Origin: DATDMG01 sp036518955
Lineage (GTDB): Bacteria; Actinomycetota; Actinomycetes; Actinomycetales; Kineosporiaceae
DNA length: 21,288 nucleotides
Direction: 5' to 3'
Assembly (NCBI GenBank): GCA_036518955.1
Contig: DATDMG010000361.1
Span: forward strand, 1-21,288
A program made the translations under genes and the position numbers. Position 1 is the stretch's first letter. Every line of letters starts with the position of its first letter. The notes under the pieces are model-generated. The model worked only from the letters and a program-made list of their open reading frames with translations, ran no database searches and had not been told where the DNA came from. Below are positions 1-7,052 of this stretch, piece by piece.

Positions 1-91
1 TCCGGCCCCGCGGCTGCCCCTGGGCGGGGATGATCCGATCGGTCAGTTCCACGTAGAGTGCGATCAGGAGAGTGTCCAGGTCGGCGATCAC
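1..91 (-). CDS. IS982-like transposase, N-terminal fragment (runs off left edge)
   Basis: Reading leftward from a GTG at 91, thirty codons stay open to the window edge. They begin VIADLDTLLIALYVELTDRI and continue with a Pro/Arg/Gly-rich stretch. The pattern (A/T)DLDTLLxALYVxxDD near the N-terminus is what I associate with IS982-type DDE transposases. A GGGAG Shine-Dalgarno sits about 5 nt upstream of the GTG (plus-strand 97-101), which supports this start. The catalytic domain lies outside the window, so intactness cannot be judged. The adjacent inverted repeats and the neighbouring IS3 remnant agree with an insertion hot spot. The family call rests only on the N-terminus and could be another DDE family. 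Confidence 0.55.
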   Translation of the reverse strand, partial: MIADLDTLLIALYVELTDRIIPAQGQPRGR

Positions 92-144
92 GAAGACTCC
101 CAAGGGTCCGACGTGTGTAGACACGTCGGTCTTGGACACTCTCC
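67..144. repeat. Nested inverted repeats at transposase 5' end
   Basis: An outer perfect 12-bp inverted repeat (GGAGAGTGTCCA at 67-78, TGGACACTCTCC at 133-144) encloses a tight inner hairpin. The inner hairpin has 9-bp arms CCGACGTGT (108-116) and ACACGTCGG (121-129) around the loop GTAG. The segment covers the first codons and leader of the IS982-like gene. It could be an insertion-sequence end or a leader structure that blocks read-through transcription. Its role is inferred; the complementarity is seen directly. Confidence 0.6.
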
Positions 145-297
145 GCCCATCAGACGCACACGACACACCGGACACGCGGCATCTCACTGACCAGCGGCAA
201 CTTCCCGGTCAACGATCTAGGGCGGTCCCGCTGTCGTCGGCCAGCTGGCTGGCCCTCCGCCGTCCTGTGGGTGGCCTCGGACTGGGAGCAGAGGGAG

Positions 298-1110
298 ATC
301 ATCAAGTAGGCGTCGTAGTAGTAGCCCTTGACCGGCCCTTCAGCTTGGTGATGTCCGAGCTCAGGACCTGCCCAGGGCGGTGGCGACAGTTCGGGCCGGG
401 TGCGGGCCGGATGCCTGGCCTGTCGGCGGCGTTCGACGAGCTGGGCGTGCTCGCGCAGGATCCGGTACATCCTGGAGATCGACCTGACGTGGACGCCCTG
501 GTCCAGCAGGGCCGCGTACACCGTGGCGGGGGCGGCGTCGACGAACTCCTCGCCGTCCAGCACGGCCAGCAACCGGGCCTTCTCCTCAGCGGTGAGGGCG
601 TTGGCCGGCGCCTGCCGTGGCGGCAGTACCGGTGTCCGCCGTGCACCGTCCCGGGTCGACGCTGGCCCGGGAGGTCCCGGTCAGCCGCGATGCGGTCCGG
701 GGTCGCCGTCCAGCCCGCCGCCAACTGCCGGTAGGCGTCCATCAGGACCGTCACGTGTCCGGCACGTCCGGATCGCTCTTGGAGATGTCCTCCAAGAGCG
801 CTCCAGGAGCTGGCGTGGTTTCCCGTGATCTCCAGGGCCGTCCCGGTCCGGGAGAGCTTGGCGCGCGTCACCTCCGGTTCGCGCGTCAACCGCGGGCGAT
901 CAGGCCTGGTCCGCGGTCGGTCGCCCGCCCGGCTCCCCGGCCAGCAGGCCGGCGGCCCGGGCCCGGCGCCACTCGCTCATCAGCGACGAGTACAAGCCCT
1001 CGCGGCGCAGGACCCCCCGCCCTCGCCGGAGGCGCGGCCTGCTCGTCGTGGGTCAGCAGGTCCGGCTTCTGCGCCGGGGTGAACGACCGGCGCGGGCGGG
1101 GCCCGTCCGA
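298..1110 (-). pseudogene. Decayed IS3-family transposase (orfA + orfB remnant)
   Basis: Read from right to left, pieces of an IS3-type orfA and orfB appear in changing frames. OrfA pieces are RRSFTPAQK (about 1066-1092), then LRREGLYSSLMSEWRRARAA followed by a stop, then EVTRAKLSRTGTALEI and LLEDISKSDPDVPDT-stop. OrfB pieces are LMDAYRQLAAGWTAT, LTGTSRASVD, and then an uninterrupted piece from TPVLPPRQAPANALTAEEKA through TVYAALLDQGVHVRSISRMY. The last piece is SSDITKLKG.PVKGYYYDAYLM, which reaches the first catalytic Asp of the DDE triad. Homology stops near 298, so the rest of the catalytic domain is missing. There are at least four frame changes and one internal stop. The element is dead and can only move in trans, if its ends survive. 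Confidence 0.85.
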
Positions 1111-1113
1111 CCT

Positions 1114-1153
1114 GGGTGGTGCGGAGGCTCGCATGCGAGCCTCCGCGGCACCC
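1114..1153. repeat. Perfect 26-bp palindrome in an extended 40-bp dyad
   Basis: Bases 1121-1146 form an exact palindrome with half-site GCGGAGGCTCGCA and no spacer. After two non-pairing positions the symmetry resumes, with GGGTG (1114-1118) facing CACCC (1149-1153). It lies at the start-side boundary of the IS3 orfA remnant and about 130 bp before the SprT-like gene. It may be a target-site or end-junction relic, or an operator. Nothing in the sequence decides between these. Confidence 0.6.
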
Positions 1154-1281
1154 ATCTTGCCATGAGTTGGACATCTTGTGCTTCGCTGCAGGTCGGAGGG
1201 CATGTTCCGCGCTGCGGTCCAGCTTGTCGGTGGTGCCTCGTACTGTTCATCTTGGCGGGGGCCGAGGAAACGGGGATCACT

Positions 1282-1998
1282 GTGCAACTCTTCGCCGCAG
1301 CCGCGCTCGCTCGACTGCTCATGAACCAGCACGGCCTCCGTGAGTGGGGGCTGACCTTCGACGGCGCCAAGACGAGGGCGGGGGTCTGTCGGCCCTCGGT
1401 GCGCCAGATCGGCCTGAGCCGTCCGCTAACGGAGATCCACTCGGAGGGCGAGGTGCGGGACACCATCCTGCACGAGATCGCGCACGCTCTGGTCGGTACG
1501 GAGCACCGTCACGATGCGGTGTGGAAGGCAAAGGCACTCGAGATCGGCTGCTCGGGCGACCGCTGTGTCAGCGCCGACGCCGGCCAGCTGGCCGCGGACT
1601 GGGTGGGCGTCTGCCCCGTCGGCCACGCCGTCACCCGTCATCGGCGCCCCACGCGGGCGATGTCGTGCTCCGCCTGCTCGCGTACCTTCGACCCCAATGC
1701 CCTGATCGAGTGGACTTTTCGTGGGCGGAAGGTTGCCATGGGCCAAACATATGTGGCCGATCTTGCCGAGCTGCGGCGCCGCCAGGGTGCTGCGGTCGCG
1801 GCGGCCTCGATCGTCACCAGGGATGACGTCGCCGGGCCTGCTCTGCCCCTGGCTGCCGGCACACAGGTACAGATCCTCGGCGAGGGGCGCTATGCAGGCC
1901 TCATCGGTCGGATCATCAAGCGGGGGCGGACGCGCTACCACATCTTGACGTCGCAGGGGCTCCTTTCCGCCTCTCCCGCCTTGGTGCGACCCCTGTGA
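1282..1998 (+). CDS. SprT-like zinc metalloprotease domain protein
   Basis: A 238-aa cytosolic protein of the SprT-like family. From the GTG at 1282 it opens with the typical SprT pattern: LFAAAALARLLMNQHGLREW, then FDGAKTRAGVC, then LSRPL. The zinc motif HEIAH lies at residues 64-68, and a third-ligand segment HRHDAVW follows at 75-81. A Cys-rich zinc-ribbon-like part (VCPVGH, then CSAC) comes next. The last 50 residues (VQILGEGRYAGLIGRIIKRG) look like a small KOW/SH3-type barrel. I chose the GTG because the family homology begins there and GGGG lies just upstream. The open frame extends back to 1048, but that part crosses the palindrome and the transposase remnant. SprT-like proteases can cleave DNA-bound or crosslinked proteins; that role here is inferred from family only. 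Confidence 0.8.
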   Translation: MQLFAAAALARLLMNQHGLREWGLTFDGAKTRAGVCRPSVRQIGLSRPLTEIHSEGEVRDTILHEIAHALVGTEHRHDAVWKAKALEIGCSGDRCVSADAGQLAADWVGVCPVGHAVTRHRRPTRAMSCSACSRTFDPNALIEWTFRGRKVAMGQTYVADLAELRRRQGAAVAAASIVTRDDVAGPALPLAAGTQVQILGEGRYAGLIGRIIKRGRTRYHILTSQGLLSASPALVRPL

Positions 1999-2552
1999 GC
2001 AGTCTTCGCTCCCCAGGTTGGGCATTCGCCGGTCGACCGGGTCAGAGGCACGCCTTCCGGTCCGCTCGCCTGCTCCCGGCCTACGTGATCCGTTCACAGC
2101 TCAATTCCAGGTTGGTAGCAGGTCACCCTGAGCGTCGCCACCGACGCTGGGGTCGTGACCGAGAGCGACATCCCACGGGTGGGCCTGGTCAGAGCGCGGC
2201 GCCTGAGAGGGGGTTGGTGGCGTATCGCGCGGCGGGCGCGGCCACCGGCGGTCCTCGGCCGGTCGACCACGACTGGGCGGGGCCGGCCGGGGGCGGGGAA
2301 CCTGCCCGCTGTCACCGAACGCACCCGTCGCCTGCCGGCGCAGTAGGCCGTGATCTGGCTGGTGGCGGCAGTGTGATCGAGGTAGGGCCGGTGGGGCCAA
2401 TCGGGTCAGGAGTAGCTGAATCGGGATAGCCCGGCCAGGGTCCGACCGGTGGCTGGGAATACGGCGGGCCCGCCCGCGACCGCAACGGGAACGACCAGTG
2501 CGCTCTCGACCGGAATCAACTGACCGTCGGCGTCGGCTGACTAGGAGGCCCG
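1999..2552. other. Intergenic stretch without a supported gene
   Basis: About 550 bp separate the SprT-like gene from the next convincing start. Short open frames exist (for example a GTG-started 63-codon frame at 2155-2346), but they lack a Shine-Dalgarno and recognisable motifs. A 12-bp palindrome CCGGTCGACCGG lies near 2030-2041. No tRNA, clear promoter or T-tailed terminator is visible. The glycosylation-operon promoter must be here, but I could not place it. Confidence 0.5.
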
Positions 2553-2717
2553 ATGGCTTCACGTGATCAGTGCCCGGACTCAACGCCCCGCCGGCGGCCG
2601 GACCGGCCGCCCTCCGAGTGGCTGACCGGACCGGCCGATCTCCTCCAAACCCGGCTCCAGCCGTGGCGAGTGCCGCTTGGCCTCGTGCGCGCCCTGACGG
2701 ATGAGGACGTGCGATGA
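2553..2717 (+). CDS. 54-aa ORF coupled to downstream glycosyltransferase
   Basis: An ATG at 2553 is preceded by a strong AGGAGG (2543-2548, 4-nt spacer). It opens a 54-codon frame that ends in TGA at 2715-2717, overlapping the ATG of the GT2 gene by four bases (ATGA). The product starts MASRDQCPDS and is rich in Arg and Pro. It contains a possible amphipathic piece (EWLTGPADLLQTRLQPW) and ends in LTDEDVR, with no membrane segment. I do not recognise a family. The strong ribosome site and the ATGA overlap suggest a translated leader that feeds ribosomes into the glycosyltransferase, or a small partner protein. The GT2 start itself has no good Shine-Dalgarno, which fits coupling. Confidence 0.6.
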   Translation: MASRDQCPDSTPRRRPDRPPSEWLTGPADLLQTRLQPWRVPLGLVRALTDEDVR

Positions 2718-4027
2718 CCGTCGTTCTGGATTCGTCCTCCGGGCCGACGCCCGAGCAGCCGGGGGAGGATGACGGCGAGCGGGGGCCTGGCCGGCCCACA
2801 GCCGTCGATGTCGTTGTCCCCGTGTGCAATCAGGAGGCTGTCCTCGGTCCCGGCGTCCGGCGTCTGCACGCCTGCCTCTTCGGCGCCTTCCCGTTCACCT
2901 GGCGCATCACGATCGCGGACAACGCGTCGACCGATGCCACCCCTGCTGTCGCGGGGCAACTCGCCGAGAGTCTTCCCGGCGTCCGTGTGGTCAGGCTCGA
3001 CGAGAAGGGTCGGGGGGGAGCTCTCCGGCACACCTGGCTGAACACGGACGCCAGCGTGGTGGCCTATCTGGACGTGCACCTCTCCACTGATCTGGCAGCT
3101 CTCCTTCGGTTGGTCGCGCCCCTGCTGTCGGGTCGCAGCGACATGGCGATCGGCAGCCGGCTCAGCCGCAGCTCGAGCGTCGTCCGGGGCACCCGGCGAG
3201 AGGTGTTGTCCCGCTGCTACAACCTGCTCCTGCGGACGGCGCTGGGAGCCGGCTGCTCGGACGCCCAGTGCGGCTTCAAGGCCATCCGGGCCGACTGCGC
3301 GCAGGTTCTCCTGCCACACGTCCGGGACACCGGGTGGTTCTGGGATACCGAGCTCCTCGTCCTCGCGCAGCGTAGCGGCCTGCGGATCCACGAGGTTCCG
3401 GTCGACTGGGTCGACAGTCCCTGTTCTCGCGTCGACCTCCTGGCCATGGTGCTGGCCGATCTGCGGGGCATCGCGCGGCTCGGACGAGGGCTGCTTACCG
3501 GGGCTCTGCCGCTGGCACAGCATCAGCTGGCAGCGGATGGTGATCCGGAGGCAGCGGCCGCGGTAACCGGCGAGGGGGCGCGCGGGCTGCTCCGCCAACT
3601 CGGCAGGTTCGCGATCATCGGTGCGCTCTCGACGCTGGCCTACACCCTGCTGTACGTGGCGCTGCGTTTGCAGGTAGGTGCCCAGGCGGCGAACGCCCTC
3701 GCTCTGCTGATCACCGCTTTGGCCAACACGGCCGCCAACCGGCGGTTCACCTTCGCCGCTCGTGGCCGTACCCGCCTGGTGCAGCATCAGGTGCAGGGGC
3801 TCGTCGTGTTCGCGCTCGGTCTCTCGGTGACCAGTGGCAGCCTTGCCGTCCTGCATGCGATCACGGTGACACCCCCCACGCGTGTCGAGATCGCCGTCCT
3901 GGCCGCGGCCAACCTGGCAGCAACCGTCGTGAGATTCGTGATGCTCCGGTCCTGGGTGTTCCGTCCGGGTCGGCGCCCGCAACAGGGGCGACGCCTGTCC
4001 GTCGAGTTCCAGGAGGGTGGCCAATGA
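2714..4027 (+). CDS. GT2 polyprenyl-phosphate glycosyltransferase fused to GtrA domain
   Basis: A 437-aa fusion. Residues about 35-270 form a GT2 dolichyl-phosphate-mannose-synthase-like domain: VDVVVPVCNQE, IADNASTDAT, GRGGALRHTW, IGSRLSRSS, QCGFKAIR and WFWDTELLVLAQ. The enzyme class moves a sugar from a nucleotide donor to a polyprenyl phosphate on the cytoplasmic side. Residues about 295-420 form a four-helix GtrA domain (RFAIIGALSTLAYTLLYV to VRFVMLRSWVF), often linked to lipid-linked sugar translocation. The acidic metal-binding motif, normally DVDLSTD in this group, reads DVHLSTD at residues 120-126, so the second Asp is His. The gene overlaps its neighbours on both sides by 4 bp, forming a tight operon with the GT39-type transferase. 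The sugar cannot be told. Confidence 0.88.
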   Translation: MTVVLDSSSGPTPEQPGEDDGERGPGRPTAVDVVVPVCNQEAVLGPGVRRLHACLFGAFPFTWRITIADNASTDATPAVAGQLAESLPGVRVVRLDEKGRGGALRHTWLNTDASVVAYLDVHLSTDLAALLRLVAPLLSGRSDMAIGSRLSRSSSVVRGTRREVLSRCYNLLLRTALGAGCSDAQCGFKAIRADCAQVLLPHVRDTGWFWDTELLVLAQRSGLRIHEVPVDWVDSPCSRVDLLAMVLADLRGIARLGRGLLTGALPLAQHQLAADGDPEAAAAVTGEGARGLLRQLGRFAIIGALSTLAYTLLYVALRLQVGAQAANALALLITALANTAANRRFTFAARGRTRLVQHQVQGLVVFALGLSVTSGSLAVLHAITVTPPTRVEIAVLAAANLAATVVRFVMLRSWVFRPGRRPQQGRRLSVEFQEGGQ

Positions 4028-6333
4028 TGCCTACTCCCAATCTCGATCACCCAAAGCTACAGGACCGCCGACCGTCTGAGGCCGCGGCGTCCTGGGCGGT
4101 GGCCGGGGGAGCCTCGACGGATGCGCAGCCGGGCGGAGAGCCAGCGACTACACGATCGGCCGTGGCTCCGGCGGGCGCCTCGGGTGTGTCGGCGGCTCCG
4201 GCGGCGGCCACCGCTCCGGTGAGCACCGCGGGCTCGGAGGCGGCTGCGGTCTCGGCGGTCGTCGGGCGGCGGAGACCTGGCAGCAACGTCTGGGCCGCAC
4301 CCGACGATCCGCGGTCCACCCGGCCGGCGCTCCTGGGACTCCTACTCGTCACGGCAGTCGCCTACCTGTGGGACCTCGGTCGGAATGGGTGGGGCAACAG
4401 CTTCTACGCCGCCGCCGTGCAGTCCGGCACGAAGAGCTGGTCCTCGTTGTTCTTCGGGTCGCTCGACTGGGGTGACTACATCACGGTCGACAAGCCTCCG
4501 GTGTCACTCTGGATCATGAGTCTGTCCGGCCGGATCTTCGGATTCTCGGCCTGGAGCATGCTCGCGCCCGAGGCGCTGCTCGGAGTGGCGTCAGTCGCCC
4601 TCCTGTTCGCCTCGGTCAGACGCGTCTGGGGCGCTTCGGCCGGACTTCTCGCCGGAGCCCTGCTAGCGATCACCCCTGCGGCGGCCCTGATGTTCCGGTT
4701 CAACAACCCGGACGCCGCGCTGACCTTCCTGCTGGTCGCGGCCGCCTACGCGCTGACCCGGTCGCTGGAGCGCGCGTCGCTCCGCTGGCTGTTGCTGTGC
4801 GCCGCGCTGATCGGGACCGCGTTCCTGGCGAAGTCGCTGCAGGCGTTCCTCGTCGTGCCCGGCCTGGGTCTGGCCTATCTGGTCGCAGCCCCCGCCAGCT
4901 GGATCAAACGGATCGCACACCTGGTCGGGGCGCTGGCGATGACTGCGGTGTCCAGCCTGTGGTGGCCTCTTCTGGTCGACTCCCTGCCGGCCTCGTCCCG
5001 ACCGTACGTCGGCGGTTCGACCACCGACAGCGTGCTGGAGCTCGCGGTCGGGTACAACGGGCTGAGCCGGATCATCGGCGGTGACGGTCCTGGCGGCGGG
5101 GGTGGATTCGGCGGCGCTGGATTCGGTGGTGCGCCCGGTCTCGGACGCCTGTTCAACGACCAGTTCGCGGGTTTCGTCGCCTGGTTCGTCCCGGCGGCGT
5201 TGATCGGGCTCCTGGCGGCTGTCTGGCTGACGGCCGGGGCCCGCCGGGCTGACCCGCGCTGGGGATCGATCGTGCTCTGGGGTGGCTGGACGTTCGTCAC
5301 CGCCGGTGTCTTCAGCTTCATGAGCGGCATCGTCCACAGCTACTACACGGTCGCGCTCGCCCCCGGGGTCGCGGCGCTGGCCGGCATGGTCGTTCCCCCG
5401 CTGTGGCGCCGCCGGAACGAGCCCGGGGCCCGCTCATGGCTGGCGCTGATGGCCGCGGCCAGCGTGATCACGGCGTACCGGTTGCTGGGCACGGCTCCCC
5501 ACTGGCACCCGTGGCTGAGGGTCGCCGTCCTCGTGACTGGGTTGGCCGGTGTGGCCGTGTTGCTCCTTCCCGGCGGGCATGCCCGCCTGCCGTCAGCGGG
5601 CGCAATCCTGGCGCTCGCGGCTTCCGTAGCTGCCCCGTCGGCCTGGTCCGTGGCAACGGTCAACAGCACGCACACCGGTGGCATCCCGACCGTCGGCCCC
5701 ACCGGGGCGGGGATGGTCGGTGTCGGCGGTGGCCCGGGTTTGGGCGGCCCGGGTTTGGGCGGCCCGGGCTTGGGCGGCCCGGGCTTGGGCGGCCCGGGCT
5801 TGGGCGGCCCGGGATTCGGCGGCCCGGGATTCGGCGGAGCCCCACGCGCGGACCTGTTCCCGTCCGCCGCCCCAGGTTTCCCGGAGGGTGGCCAGGTCCC
5901 GAACGGTGGGGTCCGGCAGCGTGGTGGGTTCCGGATGGGTCGTCCGGTGGGCCCGGGTGGGGGTACGGCTGACAGGGTTCTGGTAGCCCTGCTGAAGGAG
6001 GGTGCTGCAGGCTACCGTTGGGCGGCGGCGACGCCGAGTTCGATGTCCTCGGCACCGCTGCAACTCGCCACGGATGTCCCGGTGATGGCTCTGGGTGGGT
6101 TCGGCGGCGGTGATCCGGCGATCACGTTGGCACAGTTCCAGGCCGACGTCGCCGCACGCAGGATTCACTACTACCTGGGAGGCGGCGGTTTCGGCGGACC
6201 CGGCGGTGGTGGACCGCGGGGTCGCGGTGCGATCGGCCGGATCGCCGAGTGGGTGAGCGTGAACTTCGCCGCGAAGACGGTCGGGAACACCACCGTCTAC
6301 GACCTGAGCGCGCCCCTGTCCCCGACAGGCTGA
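4024..6333 (+). CDS. GT39/PMT-type membrane glycosyltransferase (YkcB/ArnT-like)
   Basis: A 769-aa multipass protein. Residues 1-95 are a disordered Ala/Pro/Gly leader facing the cytoplasm. About a dozen membrane segments follow from residue 98. The first outer loop carries NGWGNSFYAAAVQSG and FFGSLDWGDYITVDKPP, with the family's conserved Asp at 156. FRFNNPDAAL and AKSLQAFLVVPGLGLAYL are also typical. A Gly-rich loop lies near 350-370, and a seven-copy GGPGL repeat lies near 569-603. The C-terminal outer domain (YRWAAATPSS, QLATDVPVMALGGFGGGDP, RIHYYLGGGG, WVSVNF) is characteristic of this actinobacterial and Bacillus subgroup. The enzyme likely transfers a sugar from the polyprenyl carrier made by the preceding gene to an envelope acceptor. 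GGAGGG at 4011-4016 serves the ATG at 4024. Confidence 0.87.
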   Translation: MMPTPNLDHPKLQDRRPSEAAASWAVAGGASTDAQPGGEPATTRSAVAPAGASGVSAAPAAATAPVSTAGSEAAAVSAVVGRRRPGSNVWAAPDDPRSTRPALLGLLLVTAVAYLWDLGRNGWGNSFYAAAVQSGTKSWSSLFFGSLDWGDYITVDKPPVSLWIMSLSGRIFGFSAWSMLAPEALLGVASVALLFASVRRVWGASAGLLAGALLAITPAAALMFRFNNPDAALTFLLVAAAYALTRSLERASLRWLLLCAALIGTAFLAKSLQAFLVVPGLGLAYLVAAPASWIKRIAHLVGALAMTAVSSLWWPLLVDSLPASSRPYVGGSTTDSVLELAVGYNGLSRIIGGDGPGGGGGFGGAGFGGAPGLGRLFNDQFAGFVAWFVPAALIGLLAAVWLTAGARRADPRWGSIVLWGGWTFVTAGVFSFMSGIVHSYYTVALAPGVAALAGMVVPPLWRRRNEPGARSWLALMAAASVITAYRLLGTAPHWHPWLRVAVLVTGLAGVAVLLLPGGHARLPSAGAILALAASVAAPSAWSVATVNSTHTGGIPTVGPTGAGMVGVGGGPGLGGPGLGGPGLGGPGLGGPGLGGPGFGGPGFGGAPRADLFPSAAPGFPEGGQVPNGGVRQRGGFRMGRPVGPGGGTADRVLVALLKEGAAGYRWAAATPSSMSSAPLQLATDVPVMALGGFGGGDPAITLAQFQADVAARRIHYYLGGGGFGGPGGGGPRGRGAIGRIAEWVSVNFAAKTVGNTTVYDLSAPLSPTG
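5728..5832 (+). repeat. Seven 15-bp tandem repeats coding GGPGL/F
   Basis: Seven in-frame copies of a unit close to GGCGGCCCGGGCTTG lie in the glycosyltransferase gene. The first five encode GGPGL and the last two GGPGF. The unit length is a multiple of three, so copy-number change keeps the frame. The predicted product segment is a flexible outer-surface linker before the C-terminal domain. Near-identity of the third to fifth copies suggests recent expansion by slippage. Confidence 0.95.
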
Positions 6334-6334
6334 G

Positions 6335-6380
6335 CCCGGCATGTCCTCGATCTCCCAGGCGTGATCGAGGACATGCCGGG
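6335..6380 (+). terminator. 18-bp perfect stem after the glycosylation operon
   Basis: Arms CCCGGCATGTCCTCGATC (6335-6352) and its exact complement (6363-6380) enclose a 10-nt loop. The structure starts one base after the TGA of the GT39-type gene. There is no T-tract, as is common for actinobacterial terminators. It may end transcription or protect the mRNA 3' end. Confidence 0.7.
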
Positions 6381-6392
6381 CGGGGCGGCGTA

Positions 6393-6441
6393 CGGCGTAC
6401 CGGGCCAGCCGGACGCCGTCCCTGGCCTGCCCGGTACGCCG
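6393..6441 (+). terminator. Second hairpin, 13-bp arms, just downstream
   Basis: CGGCGTACCGGGC (6393-6405) pairs exactly with GCCCGGTACGCCG (6429-6441). CCAG/CTGG can pair further inside, with a bulge. It begins 12 bp after the preceding 18-bp stem and also lacks a T-tract. The pair may act as a tandem terminator; a structured RNA element is an alternative. Confidence 0.5.
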
Positions 6442-7052
6442 GTGAGGAATTCCGGAGCCGCTCCCTGGTGGCCCGCCCGGTGGCGGGTGGCGCGACCCGC
6501 GGACCAGCCGTGCGCGCGGACACAGGCTCTACGCCCAGCACGTGTTCGACGATCGCCTCCCCGTCCCGCCCCGCGGCGGACCGTTCGGAGGCCCCGGCGC
6601 CGGAACGACCACCAAGTCGACGTCCGCCCACGCCCCGGCCAGCGGCCTGAGGTGCCGATCGGCGTCGTCCGGCCGCCAGCCGTTCCGATCGAGATCGGGG
6701 ACGACGCCGGGCGCGCCGACAGTCCGTGGTGGCGTTCCCTGGTGCCCGGGCCACGACCCCGATCGCCGCACGGGCCCGGACGCCGGGGACGGCGACCCGG
6801 CGGCATCCGGCGAGTAACAGCGGGAGGTCGCAGCCTGGCAGCGGGTGCGGCACGCTGACCGCGAAGGTCCTACGTCCTCTTCCGTCGTGCCCGGCTCGGG
6901 CGACCATGGTGAGTGCGCTCGGGGCCGGCTTCTCGGGAACGTACGAATCGAATCTCCTACCGCCGGTCGCCGACGTCTCCATCCCCGGGCGGGACACGTT
7001 TTCGGGTAGCGGCTCGTTCGCGCCCGCTGGCCGACGACGAGAGGACTGCCCG
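6442..7052. other. About 600 bp without a supported gene
   Basis: No start with a Shine-Dalgarno opens a frame with recognisable motifs here. On the minus strand around 6530-6880, stretches with GC-rich third positions occur in different frames (AVSVPHPLPGCDLPLLLAGC, then PLAGAWADVDLVVVPAPG, then EAIVEHVLGVEP). This could be the residue of a frameshifted gene or simply high-GC noise. The leader of the next gene occupies the right end. Confidence 0.4.

Noticed and set aside
72..734. 220-codon plus-strand frame at the left end
   Set aside because: It is antisense to the IS982-like start and the IS3 remnant, both of which carry recognisable transposase motifs.
1048..1281. Upstream extension of the SprT-like frame
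   Set aside because: It crosses the transposase remnant and the palindrome, and family similarity begins only at the GTG at 1282.
2155..2346. 63-codon frame (VTESDIPRVG...) in the gap before the glycosylation operon
   Set aside because: No Shine-Dalgarno, no domain, strongly biased Arg/Pro/Gly composition.
2567..4024. 485-codon minus-strand frame opposite the GT2-GtrA gene
   Set aside because: No start signal or motifs; Gln/Arg/Gly/Asp-rich antisense shadow of a clear glycosyltransferase.
5728..5832. Short regular repeats as a CRISPR array
   Set aside because: Units are contiguous 15-mers without spacers and are in frame within a coding gene.
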